From: Gloeophyllum trabeum ATCC 11539
Taxonomy: Eukaryota; Basidiomycota; Agaricomycetes; Gloeophyllales; Gloeophyllaceae
Length of the DNA: 40,237 nt
Assembly: GCF_000344685.1 (NCBI RefSeq)
Contig: NW_006920412.1
Span: 703,663 to 743,899, forward strand
Direction: 5' to 3'
The position numbers and the translations under genes are program-made. Under the pieces are notes generated by a model. The model was not told the DNA's origin. It ran no database searches and saw nothing but the letters and a program-made list of their open reading frames with translations. Positions 1-10,465 of this stretch are shown in pieces; the stretch's first letter is position 1; each line of letters starts with the position of its first letter.

Positions 1-416
1 CTTCTCGCATAGCTCCTCAAATGAACAGAATAATTGATATTAAATAGGTTGGTACAATAAGCTCAGAAGGAACCGATTTTTTCCGTGTATTTTTAGGAAT
101 ATTCATCGCTTAACATTCGTCGACATCGCCGACAACAGCGTCGACAACGCGTCGGGCAACGTCGAGCACAGCGACAACAGGGGTACGGCAGTATCCGGGA
201 TGTTCCCACGGCCCCTTGCCCGTTGCTCTCATCGGGATTCGAACTCACGGCGTGCCCTCAGCCAAACGCAAGTGCGAAGTGCAAATGCAAAATAGACCTG
301 ACACTCCTGGTCAACCGTACGGAAAGTCACCTATCGGGTCATATGGCATGCTTCGCTTTGTAAAACTGAGCGTCCGAGGGTTTTTCATATTATAAAAGCA
401 GACCGCGTGACCGATT

Positions 417-442
417 GTCACGACCATGACGCAATCGTGACA
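417..442. repeat. 8-bp perfect inverted repeat (hairpin)
   Basis: TGTCACGA at 416/417-423 is matched by TCGTGACA at 435-442 around an 11-base loop. It lies about 20 bases downstream of a TATA-like run and 44 bases before a second, stronger hairpin. Seen directly; function unknown. Confidence 0.5.
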
Positions 443-485
443 GATTTACTTCCTGACCCACTGATGGTCGCCGTGAAAGGACATA

Positions 486-519
486 GTGTCCTTTTTCCTG
501 CCGTCCGGAAAAAGGACAC
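486..519. repeat. 13-bp perfect inverted repeat (hairpin)
   Basis: GTGTCCTTTTTCC at 486-498 is the exact reverse complement of GGAAAAAGGACAC at 507-519, with an 8-base loop. A 13-bp perfect stem is unlikely by chance here and resembles a terminal or subterminal hairpin of a small transposable element. No gene is near enough to suggest a terminator role. Confidence 0.6.
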
Positions 520-1133
520 CTGCTTTGCCCGCCGTGTAACCTTCGGTCTCTAACATTCAGTTTGAAATGCGTTAATTACACGTTAAAAAGACATATTAAC
601 ATCGTCAAAAACACTTTTGCGGTTTAAAATGCTTGGTAGGCTTCCACTGCACTCTCCCGGAGCTGGTGGAGGTGCACTTCGCAAGCTGAAGTACGTCAGG
701 GGGTCTTCACAACGTGATGACCCAATGATATTTGACTTACTGAGGTCTGGTCCTCTGCTGGTGCGTGGTGGATTCCATGCTACCGGGAGGGGGAGTTATA
801 ACACCCAAATCGGCCCTGCCTAGAGGGGTCTGTTGATAATATGTTATTAACCTGTTATTAACAGCAGTTTAAAACCGTGTAAATAATGAGCGACTCTTAC
901 ACCGTACCCTAATGTGGGAGACAACGATTCTAGAGCGGACTTTGGGCTAACAGCGGGACCCATATCCCAGCGATGCGGACAAATTTACTAGCCACAAGCT
1001 GTAGACTGCCTCGTACGTGTGGTTTTCCACATCTCAGTGTATCTTGCAGTCCGAGCCAATCCGTGAGTGCTAGCAGGCGCTAGCCAGTTCAGAAGCACCA
1101 AGGGTGCCTCGGCAACAGCCGATACCTCTACCT

Positions 1134-3852
1134 ATGGCGTCAGTACCATCCAGTATCGGTCCAGTCAAGGTGTAAGTCCCCGTGCATTTATACCAGTATT
1201 GAAATCGGCAGTAACAAGTGCGGCAACAAACCAGTCTTACCGTAGGGCCTGCAAATGGAGCGATCGGAGAGCTCTTCGCGAAAATCAAGTCTATAAACGA
1301 CAAGCATGGCCCGTTCGACCTGGCTATATGCACTGGGGATTTCTTTGGGCCCCCGAGACCTAAAGAACAAGCTGCAGATGTAAATATGGAGGACGACCTT
1401 GATAAGCTGTTGGATGGACAATTGGAAGGTGAGTGGAAGTGTGCTGCTACATCATAACTCTACTCATGTACGGCAGCCCCTCTGGAATGCCTGGTTATGC
1501 AGGGAGAACACGCATTGCCAGAGCGTGTCATTGAAAAGGTCCAAAAGAGCGGAGGCACAGTGACCAAGAACGTCTTCATTCTGCGTACGTAGTGCGTATG
1601 CCTTGGAACGGTGACGTGAACTAACACATACCTGCTAGAAAAGTACGGCGTCATGACTACTGCGAACGGACTGCGAATAGCGTGCCTTGGGGGAACTTAT
1701 GATGCATTGCAGTACGGCTCTACGGAGCTTCCGCAGGTAGAACTGACCTTTTTTCTGATTCCAGCGTTCATGTGTAACACCCCTTGCAGGACTTTACATG
1801 TCCTTACTTCACAAAGACAACGGTTGACAAACTGCTCACCAACACTAACAACGCCTCATCCAAAACTCAAAACTATAGTTCGGTCGGCGCGATCAAAAGC
1901 TCGCAGCTCATCGACATCTTCGTCACCAACGTCTGGCCCTCCACTATAACACGCTTCTCTTCTGTGCCACTGCCTTCTCCGGAGCTTGCTTCCATTGGTG
2001 CGCCGCCGGTGGATGAGATAGTCCGCGCAACCAAACCTAGGTATGTCTTCTCTGCAGGCGGAGGTCGACCGCCGAAGTTCTGGGAACGCGAGCCGTTCCT
2101 ATGGGAGGGCGAGGAAGGCAGGAGTACGCGTTTCATAAGCTTAGGTGCATTTGGCGCTGAAGCGGTGAACGGGAAGAAACAACGGGTACGTACTGTCCAG
2201 AGTGCGCTCCAAGCTTGGTGTTAAGTACGGGGTTACGCAGTGGTTCTATGCATTCTCGATTTCCCCGCCGTCTTCGGAAGGTCAGGCCCCGGCGAAGCCA
2301 GCCAATACGACCGCAAATCCCTTTGCCGAGGCCAGGCCTCCCAAGCGTCCCATAGATGATTCGGAACCCGAGAACTTCATTTGGGGCAATGTTAATCAGC
2401 CTGGAAAGAGGCAGAGGCATAGTAAGCGTCTCACCAGGTTGTATGATTAACCGCCACCTGACTCTACCTTGCTACAGCCGCTGCGGGCGAGAAGAAACCC
2501 CGTCCCGGCTACAAATGCCGGAAATGCGACTCGACTGAGGTGGGTGTATGCACCGTGTTAGCCAACCCCGACTCTACTAAAACCGCCCAGCATTATATCC
2601 AAGATTGCCCGGAGCGAGACAAGCCGCCAGAAGGTTACATCTGCAATCGGTGCAAAGAGGTGAGTGGTCGGCGGCTGGACGCTGGAGGCGTACTTTCATC
2701 CCTTACACATGTCGGGCATCTAGCCTGGTCACTACGTCCGAGACTGTCCTACGAAACACCAACTTGGAGATACTGGAGGGAGGAAACCCCGCGAAGGCTA
2801 CGTTTGTAGAGCATGCGCGAGTACGGAGCATTACATTGATGACTGCCCTGTTGCCAAAGCCGGGCCAAAGGAGGTTTCTCGCAGAGGTAAGAAAGGCCCA
2901 CCGAAGGAAATTACTGGTGCGTTGTATGGTGAAGACGATCGTGGCGAGCGGGTCTTGATGGGCTTCATAGCGGATGAATGTTGGTTCTGCCTTTCGAACC
3001 CAAATGTTGCGTACGTTCCTGCCATCGTTGCTGCCTGTCTCTGCTTCAGCATTTACCTATTTTTCCGTGTGACAGGAAACATTTGATTGTCTCTATTGGC
3101 GCGGAATGCTACGTTACCCTCCCAAAGGGCCAAATAATCCCCACTCATACAGCCCAGAACTATTCTAACGTGCCCAACATACCTGGAGGAGGACACGTTC
3201 TAATAATTCCTATCGCCCATTATCCAACCTTCAGCTCCATCGCGCCTGAGCTCCGGGGGCCTGTACTCGCCGAGACAGAGAGGTAAGCTGGCCTGGTCCC
3301 CTGTCATTGTCTAACACACATTATCTTGATCATCGTAGATACAAATCAGCTCTTCGTTCGGTATACTCCAAATACGGAGCCGGTGCTGTCTTCGTAGAAA
3401 TAGCGCGGCTGGGTCCGAAGGGTGGCCATGCGCATATCCAGGCGGTCCCAGTTCCTGTCAGCCTGCAAGATGGTGTTGAGGATGCCTTCATCCGAGAAGG
3501 CAAATCCCAGAAAATCGAATTTGAGAGCGATCCTGAAGGTGCACTGAAGGCCATCTCCGAGGACCATAACCGGAGTTACTTCCGCGTGGACTTGCCAGAT
3601 GGCAGGAAGATGGTCCACTTGATACAGAACAATATTCCGTTCAGCATCCAGTTCGGGAGGTGCGTCTGCCTCGTCGGTCTGATCAGTTCGGGGTATTAAC
3701 TGTATGGACTCAACTTCAGACAAGTGCTTGTAAACTTGATGGGCATCCCGGATCGTTACGATTGGAAGACTTGCGCCCAGTCGGAGGATGAAGACAAGTC
3801 AGACGCTGACGCTTTCAAGACTGCTTTCGCTGAATTTGATCCAACGCTTTGA
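1134..3852 (+). CDS. DRN1: Drn1/CWF19L1-like protein (CwfJ family), lariat-debranching-associated factor
   Basis: Twelve-exon model, 697 residues: 1134-1171, 1235-1428, 1477-1584, 1639-1736, 1790-2185, 2241-2421, 2478-2539, 2591-2659, 2724-3010, 3076-3282, 3339-3659, 3720-3852; all phases agree. The N-terminus (VKVLTVGPANGAIGELF, then DLAICTGDFFGP) is the metallophosphoesterase-like domain of CWF19L1/Drn1. Three zinc knuckles of form CX2CX4HX4C follow at about residues 352-365, 377-390 and 410-423. CwfJ_C_1 starts at ECWFCLSNPNVA, with a GGHVLIIPIAHY histidine-triad-like motif. CwfJ_C_2 ends at EFDPTL. The family associates with post-splicing complexes and the debranching enzyme Dbr1 in the nucleus. 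ATG 1134 was chosen because it opens the short first exon in frame with the conserved start. The next gene is convergent, 179 bases away. Triple CCHC knuckles between the two halves are noteworthy. Confidence 0.9.
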
Positions 3853-4031
3853 AATCGTTCTACAGGGAATGTACAATGGCTGGCCAACACCACATCACGT
3901 GTATAATATTCCATTCGTTACTCAATCCTGTAGTTGGAAGTATGTTACTCCAAAGCAGACCCACCTGACCATGTCTTATAAAGGTTGTAATCAAGAAATG
4001 CCGAATACAGACCTGCTCGCGTCCCCGAGCC

Positions 4032-6520
4032 TCACACGGCATGGCTGCCAGTAGCGAAACCTCCATCCAGACTCTTCTTGTAGCTGTGACCGAAGTTCTT
4101 GGTTCCCTCCTTCCTGACCCTTCTTAGGATCCGTTCGATGGCATCGAGACCTGGACAATAAATGGTCAACATGACTAATCCCGCTATAAAACGTGCACCG
4201 ACATACCCTTGTCCAGACTCTCCAGCGGAGGGCCGAAGGATAGACGGACGAAATGGTGGCAGGGCGAGTCGAAGAGATTGCGCCGGTGCGCGGGGTTGAT
4301 ATCAAAGAAGATCCCTGGGATGACAATCGTCTTCTCCTTAAGCAGTTCCTCGAAGAACGTCTATGCGCATGTTAATATCAGGGGGTCTGGGGTAACGGTT
4401 GGACTACTGTTTGAACGCACCAATCCATTGTTAAGAGGAACGGGCAGGTGCTCCAGATTTAACCACACGTAGAAAGTGCTCGAGGGCGGAATTTGGACGT
4501 GCAGACCCAGCTTGTCTAATCTGTGAAGGACGTGGTCGCGCTTCATCTTGAAGTGTTTTTGCAACGCGAGCTAGACACGCCGAAGTGAGTCTACTGTAAC
4601 GTGCGTGCAAGCAGTGGGGCAGGTATACCTTCTCTTGTTGCACGCGTTCGGGATCAAGGAGTGGAATGGCAGCAAGTTGCAGGCTAAAAGAAATCGCGTC
4701 CAGGCTGCGGGACTGTGAGGTACGTGCATGAAAGGGACTTACGGATGGTTCGCGCCGCCGTCCAAGAATGATCCTGGCCGAACGTTATCCAAGTTCTATT
4801 TCAGCGATATACGCAGAATGCTCAATTACCTGATTGAGACAGCGCTGAAACCAAGTTCTTGGGTCCGATGACCCAGCATACGCGCCAGCCGGGCAGACGC
4901 CAGTTCTGTGGCGACCGTAGTGAGTTACCAAGGCGAAGCGAGGATTACAAGCGGACAGTACGTACCTTCGTCAAACCGTCGATGATAATCACGGAGTCCT
5001 AACGTGATCTGGTTAGCGCAGGTCGTGGACTAAGGCCTATGCATTTTACCTTGTTGACATCTTCTACGTAGGCAGCGGAGGATATCGATTTCCCGAATTC
5101 CCTTTCGTCTTCAGGGTATATGTACCAAGAATAGAACTTTCCGAAGCATCGTCAGAGAGACAGGTCGACTTGATTGAGTGCAATTGCGCTAACCTCATCT
5201 AGGACCAATGTAGTCGAGTGGTCTCTACTTATGGCCACGAGCTCCTTCAGCTCCTCTCCCCTATTCGGTGGAAGCAAGTAAGTGAAAGTATAGTGATTAC
5301 AGCTGGATTAATTCATTACTGAATGACTTGTCCGGTCGGATTCCGCGGGTTCGACGCGATGATCACAGCGAGACCTTGGGACTTGATGTCTTTCTACAAC
5401 AGTCCGCATGTCATGAAGCCTTTCAGAATGCTAGGGTTAAGTCTGCATACTCTGGTTTGCTTGATATCGAGCTGATAGAGATTCTGAAGATTCCAAAGTT
5501 AGAATCCGAAAGTGACAAGACACTCCAGTCACTCGCCTCTTCCTCCAGTCTACACCACAAAGTATTATAAGCTGCGATGCGTAGTAGTGATGACGTATGA
5601 AGTCTTACGCAGTAGGCACAGGAACCAGCCGTCTGAAAGCAGCCAGCACCTGATCATACGCTGTGTAATCCGGGACTTGATACGACTATGCTTCCACCGT
5701 TAATGAACCGCTTGTGGGATGGACCGAATATAGTTTGCTCACACAATAGACATCACCTATGACGGATGCAACACGAGAGAGCCCCGTCCTCCCCCCAGGT
5801 ACGATGCATACGTTCTCATAAGTGTACTGGCTCTTCTTGCCTTGGCGGTAAGTGTGATTATACAATTTTGCTACGGCTTCTCGTAAAGCTTTGACGCCAG
5901 TCGTCGGGGCGTACTCGAGTGCGTCGACGGGGATGTCGACGTGCAGTGGGCGATCAGGGCCGTCGGGGAGAGGACCGGTTTCGGGGGCACCTTGACCAAG
6001 GTTAGCCCACTCATGGGAGCTCGCTTGATGAGAAGACATGGTAAGTGCGCGATCGTGTTTATGAGGGCAAGGAGCGCGTACAATAGCTAAATCCGTTCGC
6101 CATGGCACGGTCGGAGCAATAGATGACACCGGTGCTGCCGGGATGAACGATACCAGGGACAGTCTCTTCCTCCTGGAAATTGCGATGAATCTTATTTCAA
6201 TTATTTCTAGAATAAAGGAAGCTGTCGCGTACGGGATTCACGGTCTGGGGCAAGAACGCTTTCGGCTTATGGCCCGCCGCTTCACGTAGGAGCTATTGGG
6301 AACCTTGAGTCCAGCACAACACCCACGTCGAATGCACCTTGTCCAACGCACCTGATGCGCTTCCGAGTCCTTTTCATGCTTGTAATTCTTCATTACTTGC
6401 TCAACCTATTCACGCGTCTAGCTCTCAGATCTCTCTTGAGTTAATCCTCTTACTTACCACATCGCGAAAATGCAGCGGGGTACCCGTGCGGGAGGGGAAC
6501 TGGCTGTTTGGCTGGGACAT
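4032..6520 (-). CDS. PLP-dependent class I/II aminotransferase
   Basis: Eighteen-exon model, 504 residues, read downward: 6458-6520, 6352-6405, 6233-6292, 6082-6172, 5743-6023, 5609-5685, 5533-5542, 5451-5483, 5320-5393, 5194-5260, 5050-5136, 4966-4998, 4830-4905, 4743-4773, 4629-4683, 4421-4570, 4207-4360, 4032-4150. The phases sum to an open frame. Fold-type I landmarks are GVIYCSDRAMANGF and WANLGQGAPE near the N-terminus, SNPRNPTG, TLVLDEFYSW, the Schiff-base lysine in DGLTKNW (K310) followed by RLPGWRVCW, then GSFLDGGANHP and a C-terminal FVRLSFGPP. It should transfer amino groups between an amino acid and a 2-oxoacid in the cytosol; the substrate cannot be read from sequence. The 10-base exon 5533-5542 is the least certain junction. 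It diverges from the arginase gene across 747 bases. Confidence 0.88.
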
Positions 6521-7267
6521 GGTGGTAAGTTTTTAAGAGGTAAGACAGGTTGCGGGGCGTTGCCTGGCAGATCTGCTTTCGCCGCCATAGCGCATACTTA
6601 TATCAGTCTCCAGAGCAGCCTGAATCTGATGTCAGCGCTATTATTAGCACTAGATCAGCCACGTGCGGGTGATCTCATTCAGGTCTGTTTTTAGCGAACC
6701 TACCTTACCGCCGGGGACGCTGCCGTCCAATAATTGCTCGAGATGAGTATGAATTGCGGTCAGAGCATACAGACAGAGTGGACTTGCGCAGCCTTTCAGT
6801 CCGATTGAAGATTATGGTGCATAGCGATTGAGCAGAGGGGATATCAAAATACACGAGCAAACATAGCGAAAGGACCAGAAGATCAGAACCGGAGAAGGGG
6901 AACAACGAGGCAGACAACGTTCCTGCGGCACTTCGGAGGGAAAATTGCGACAAGTTGTGATCAGCTGGCTGCAAATATCCATTGAGCATTATATGTCTGC
7001 GACGACCTTCCGGCTTCAGAGTCAATACATGTCAAGCTGAGGTCACGGTTGAGCTGAGGGGATAATGATGACTTGAAAGTTGCTTGAAAGCGCCCCGGAA
7101 AGCCTCGGCAAAGGCCGTCCCCACTCCGATCTACGACGTGGCGTTTAGACAAGCAGAGAATAAAAATGAGTCCGAAACACAGGTTGACTGCTTGTGTCGC
7201 ATACACCACTTGTTATCTGGCGCTATATAAGTCGAGCTAGAAATCAGACAATAGACGATTAGAAGCC
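6521..7267. other. divergent intergenic region, aminotransferase/arginase
   Basis: Open frames on both strands are short and lack codon bias or splice continuity. The right end carries the arginase TATA box. I see no other gene. As a head-to-head spacer it probably holds promoters for both amino-acid metabolism genes. Confidence 0.5.
7224..7230 (+). promoter_or_regulatory. TATA box of arginase
   Basis: TATATAA sits 38-44 bases before the arginase ATG. The surrounding 13-mer TGGCGCTATATAA recurs exactly at 20496-20508. Confidence 0.6.
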
Positions 7268-8738
7268 ATGACATCCCTAACGTGCAAATTCTTGCCTGAT
7301 CCCAAGACGATCGCTGTGAGTGCCGACTCAAGCTTACCGTCCGTAGAGCCCGCAAGCTAAGCAGTTCGTCTATCAGGTTGTTGGGTGCCCGTTCAGGTAA
7401 GTCACCATCCCATGAGTCGCTCCACGAACAGCTCATACATGAGGAACGGCAATTGCCTTGCAGTGGGGGTCAGGTACGCTGCGCACGTCACGTAACGAGT
7501 CTTCTCTCATGGATGCTGATCGCACTGCGTGATTTTAGCCGAAAGTAGGAGTAGACAAGGGACCCATCCACCTTGTCGAGGCCGGGCTCTTGACGCAGCT
7601 GAAGGAGCTCGGGTGGAACGTGCAGTTTGACGGACATCATCAGTTCGAGGAGATCTCGACCGCGGATGACCCGCCCATTGGGAAGCTGAAGAACCCCAGG
7701 TTTGTGTCGAGAGTCACGAAAGCTGTAGCCCAGGTCGTTGGTGACCATGCTAAGAAGGGACAACTCCCACTGACTCTAGGCGGGGATCATTCTCTGGTGT
7801 GTTATCCAACATTATTCCCCAGTGTTACCAGTATTAAGCGTTCGATAGGCCATGGGCACCATCTCTGGAACATTGGAGTAAGAAAATGCCGCTAAGGGCA
7901 CAGTATTCCCGAATATCTGACACATTCTGCAGTACTTACCCTGACGCCTGCGTCGTCTGGGTCGACGCGCACGCGGACATCAACACCGCTGATTCCACGG
8001 ACTCAGGTAGAGAAACACCTTCTTACAGCCACTCCACACACTCTGACCTCCCTAACCCAGGCAACATCCACGGCATGCCCGTTTCCTTCCTTATGGGCCT
8101 CGGCAGCAAGATCCCCGAGTTCGGCTGGGTCAAGTCCGCGCTGCGGCCAGACCGCATCGTCTACATCGGCCTGCGCGACGTCGACGCCGGCGAGAAGCGC
8201 ATCCTGAAGGAGAACGACATCAAGGCGTTCAGTATGCACGAGGTCGATAAGTACGGGATCGGGAAGGTCGTCGAGATGGCGCTGGACCATGTCAACCCCA
8301 AGCGCGACAGGCCGATCCACTTGAGCTTTGACGTGGACGCGTTGGATCCGAGCGTGGCACCGTCGACTGGAACGCCCGTGAGATTATACCCCATTTTCAG
8401 AGTAGGGATCAGGATGAGCTGACAGGGTTGTATGTAGGTTCGTGGCGGGCTCACCTTCAGGGAGGGTCACTACATTTGTGAGGCGATCTACGAGACCGGT
8501 TTGCTGGTCGCGCTGGACTTGATGGTATGAACTTTGCGAAACGTAGATAGTGCCTCTTGCTGAAGCACGAACATTGTAGGAGGTCAACCCTTCCCTGGCA
8601 GACGAAGAGAGCGTCAAGCAGACGGTCACCGTCGGCTGCTCGCTCGTCCGTTCGGCGCTTGGTGAGTGGCACTGTTCCCATGATTGTCGTGGATTGTGGC
8701 TGACGCGGTCCATGCGTTCAGGGGAGACGTTGCTTTGA
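7268..8738 (+). CDS. CAR1: arginase
   Basis: Ten-exon model, 313 residues: 7268-7315, 7377-7396, 7464-7473, 7539-7796, 7849-7877, 7933-8006, 8061-8377, 8438-8524, 8580-8659 extended to 8661, 8722-8738. It hydrolyses arginine to ornithine and urea with a binuclear Mn centre. Metal ligands are visible: GGDHSL (H110), DAHADIN (D133, H135, D137) and SFDVDALDP (D237, D239); the substrate loop NIHGMPVSF and GGLTFREG are intact. Length matches fungal arginases. The N-terminus [22 protein letters not shown] is recovered only if exons of 20 and 10 bases are included, so the start is well supported. A TATA box lies 38 bases upstream. It is divergent from the aminotransferase. It is probably a cytosolic nitrogen-catabolism enzyme. 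Confidence 0.95.
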
Positions 8739-9559
8739 ACATAGGAGTGCGGAAGAATGGACAAGGATATGCGAAACAAAGGAAAAGCTCTGTATCGATT
8801 TTATACGCAGGCCTGTCGTTGCCCTATCATCCGTGTAGCATAGACCTGATGCATTTCATTTTGTGGCTTTTGTGCAATATCATGCCAGTGTCCACGAGAT
8901 TGTCCACGTCAACTCGGAGTACGCTTGGGGCCGCTCGAAAAAAATAGAATGGGTCACTGAACCTCGAGGCAATCTCTATAATGGGTCCTAGTAACTGACG
9001 TCGTCAAGTTAGGCGACGCGTAGGGAAGTCATACGCGAACCCGTTTACCTTACTTTTTCCAACCCATGTTCTTCTGCATTGTTCGAGCTCACATCCCTGG
9101 TCTCGTTTGCCTTGAATTAGAAGGTCAGCGTATCGGCACAACACTAATGAGCGCTTGTGTGGCCTCTCCGTCGGTCTGCCACCGTGCGTGTTGATGCGTT
9201 GACGCGTCCAGCCCTGTGGTGGCTGCGCTAACCCCTATACCTGAAGCCAATCCGGGCTCGCTCACGCTCCTGATTTGGGCATCCTTATGTCGCGCCGATG
9301 GCTGCCACACTTCTCATTTCAACGAGCTCTCTTTCAGGCCTGTTCTCGAAGACGTCAGCTTACCCGGAATGGTCTCAGACAATGGTGGCAGGCCGCATTT
9401 GTATATGGACGCGTACGTTTCGTGGCTTCACCTCCGTGATGGGCCACCTTTCCTTTATTGCTGGCGTGACATATAAGGGGCCCTGTTAGCTCGCTCTCTG
9501 TCGAGCACTCTTCCAACTGACTAGTTTTCCTTGGATCCCCTGTCGAGGTTGCTCTCATC
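8739..9559. other. intergenic, arginase to C2H2-like gene
   Basis: No frame shows family resemblance or a splice-consistent continuation. It contains two near-palindromic ACGCG-rich spots around 9013-9040 and, at its right end, a TATA box. Otherwise I see nothing. Confidence 0.45.
9472..9477 (+). promoter_or_regulatory. TATA-like element before the C2H2-like gene
   Basis: The TATAAG string lies 83-88 bases upstream of the ATG at 9560, a usual distance for a fungal TATA element. Confidence 0.4.
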
Positions 9560-10465
9560 ATGGAAGCCCAGGAGACTGGCCCTAGCGTTGATGTGTTGAC
9601 GGCGGATTCCGATGTATGTGCTTGTCTTATGAGAACTGGTTCGCTCGGACTAGCACACTTACCCACTCTTAGATTACGATGGATCCTCTGGACCCGACAA
9701 AGGGGTGGTTGTATTGTAGGCGGTGTGCTTGCACGTTTTGGACGAAATTTGGTCTTGAGCATATAAGATCATGGAAGCACTCTGTCGCTAGGCCACACCC
9801 GGGCTGGGCCGGTGCTGCTCCTGCTTCCCCTGCTCGCCTTCCACCCGATCTTCCTCCCCTTCGAGTTCCACGTCCCCGTGTCTCCCTTGCTCTTTTTGCA
9901 CCTCCTGAACCTCCCGGCCCTCCGGTGTGGACCTTCCAGTTTTATCGACCTGGTCGCCGGCGAAAGTACGTTCCTGCTCTTGTTACTTGGTGAGCGACCT
10001 TGCAGATGAAGCTTACGGAACTCTGTACTAGGTGGAGTCTGAATCCCGAGGAGCAGCCCGGGAGGTCGGGGAGTATAGGCCCTGTGAGGACGAGCCGGTG
10101 TGTATATTTTTGTTGAACATCCCTTTGGCATCCTACGTATGCTTCTTAGATCCAGGAGCCGGTATGACCCTCGGCAATCAAGCAATAGGGCGCCTATCCG
10201 ACGGCGGGAGACTAGCACCCTCGCCCGGGAAATCCTGGAGACTATTGAGTTCCCTCCCTACGAAGAAGAGGGAGTGGAGATTACTCCAGTCCCTAGAGAA
10301 ATTCCCCTGTATGAGGAAACAGACGAAGAAGAAGAAGGGCCCCCCGTCATAAAAGAGGAGCTTGAAGATGAGCAAGAGATGGTGCTGCTCCGAGAGTCGG
10401 ACCAGGCTGATTTCTCCCCTTCGAATGTCTCGACACGAGACCTCACCCCTCTGGCTGATGCTTGA
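9560..10465 (+). CDS. small C2H2-like protein with acidic C-terminus, function unknown
   Basis: Four-exon model, 250 residues: 9560-9613, 9673-9989, 10032-10097, 10150-10465, all phases consistent. Near the N-terminus a CX2CX11HX5H pattern (C33, C36, H48, H54) in a WLYCRRC/EHIRSWKH context looks like a single C2H2-type zinc finger. A proline- and arginine-rich stretch follows (about 60-110), then a basic RTSRSRSRYDPR patch and a glutamate-rich tail (EEEGVEI, EETDEEEEGPP). The tail includes VIKEEL, which fits the SUMO consensus (hydrophobic-K-x-E). I do not recognise the family. A nuclear role is only an inference from the finger and charge distribution. It stands alone, 821 bases after arginase. 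Confidence 0.65.

Larger units (their letters stand above)
1..1133. other. gene-free left edge
   Basis: No convincing coding region was found. The stretch holds two inverted repeats (417-442 and 486-519), a TATA-like TATTATAAAA near 389-398, a tandem 10-mer TGTTATTAAC around 843-863 and a CGTCGAC-rich low-complexity patch near 118-175. A tRNA T-arm-like string on the minus strand near 236-250 has no matching stems. The mixture looks like decayed repeat DNA upstream of the Drn1-like gene. Confidence 0.5.

Noticed and set aside
236..250. tRNA-like T-arm (GAGTTCGAATCCC) on the minus strand
   Set aside because: The T stem does not pair, no acceptor or anticodon arm could be drawn, and the nearest A-box-like string is too close. 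At most a fossil fragment.
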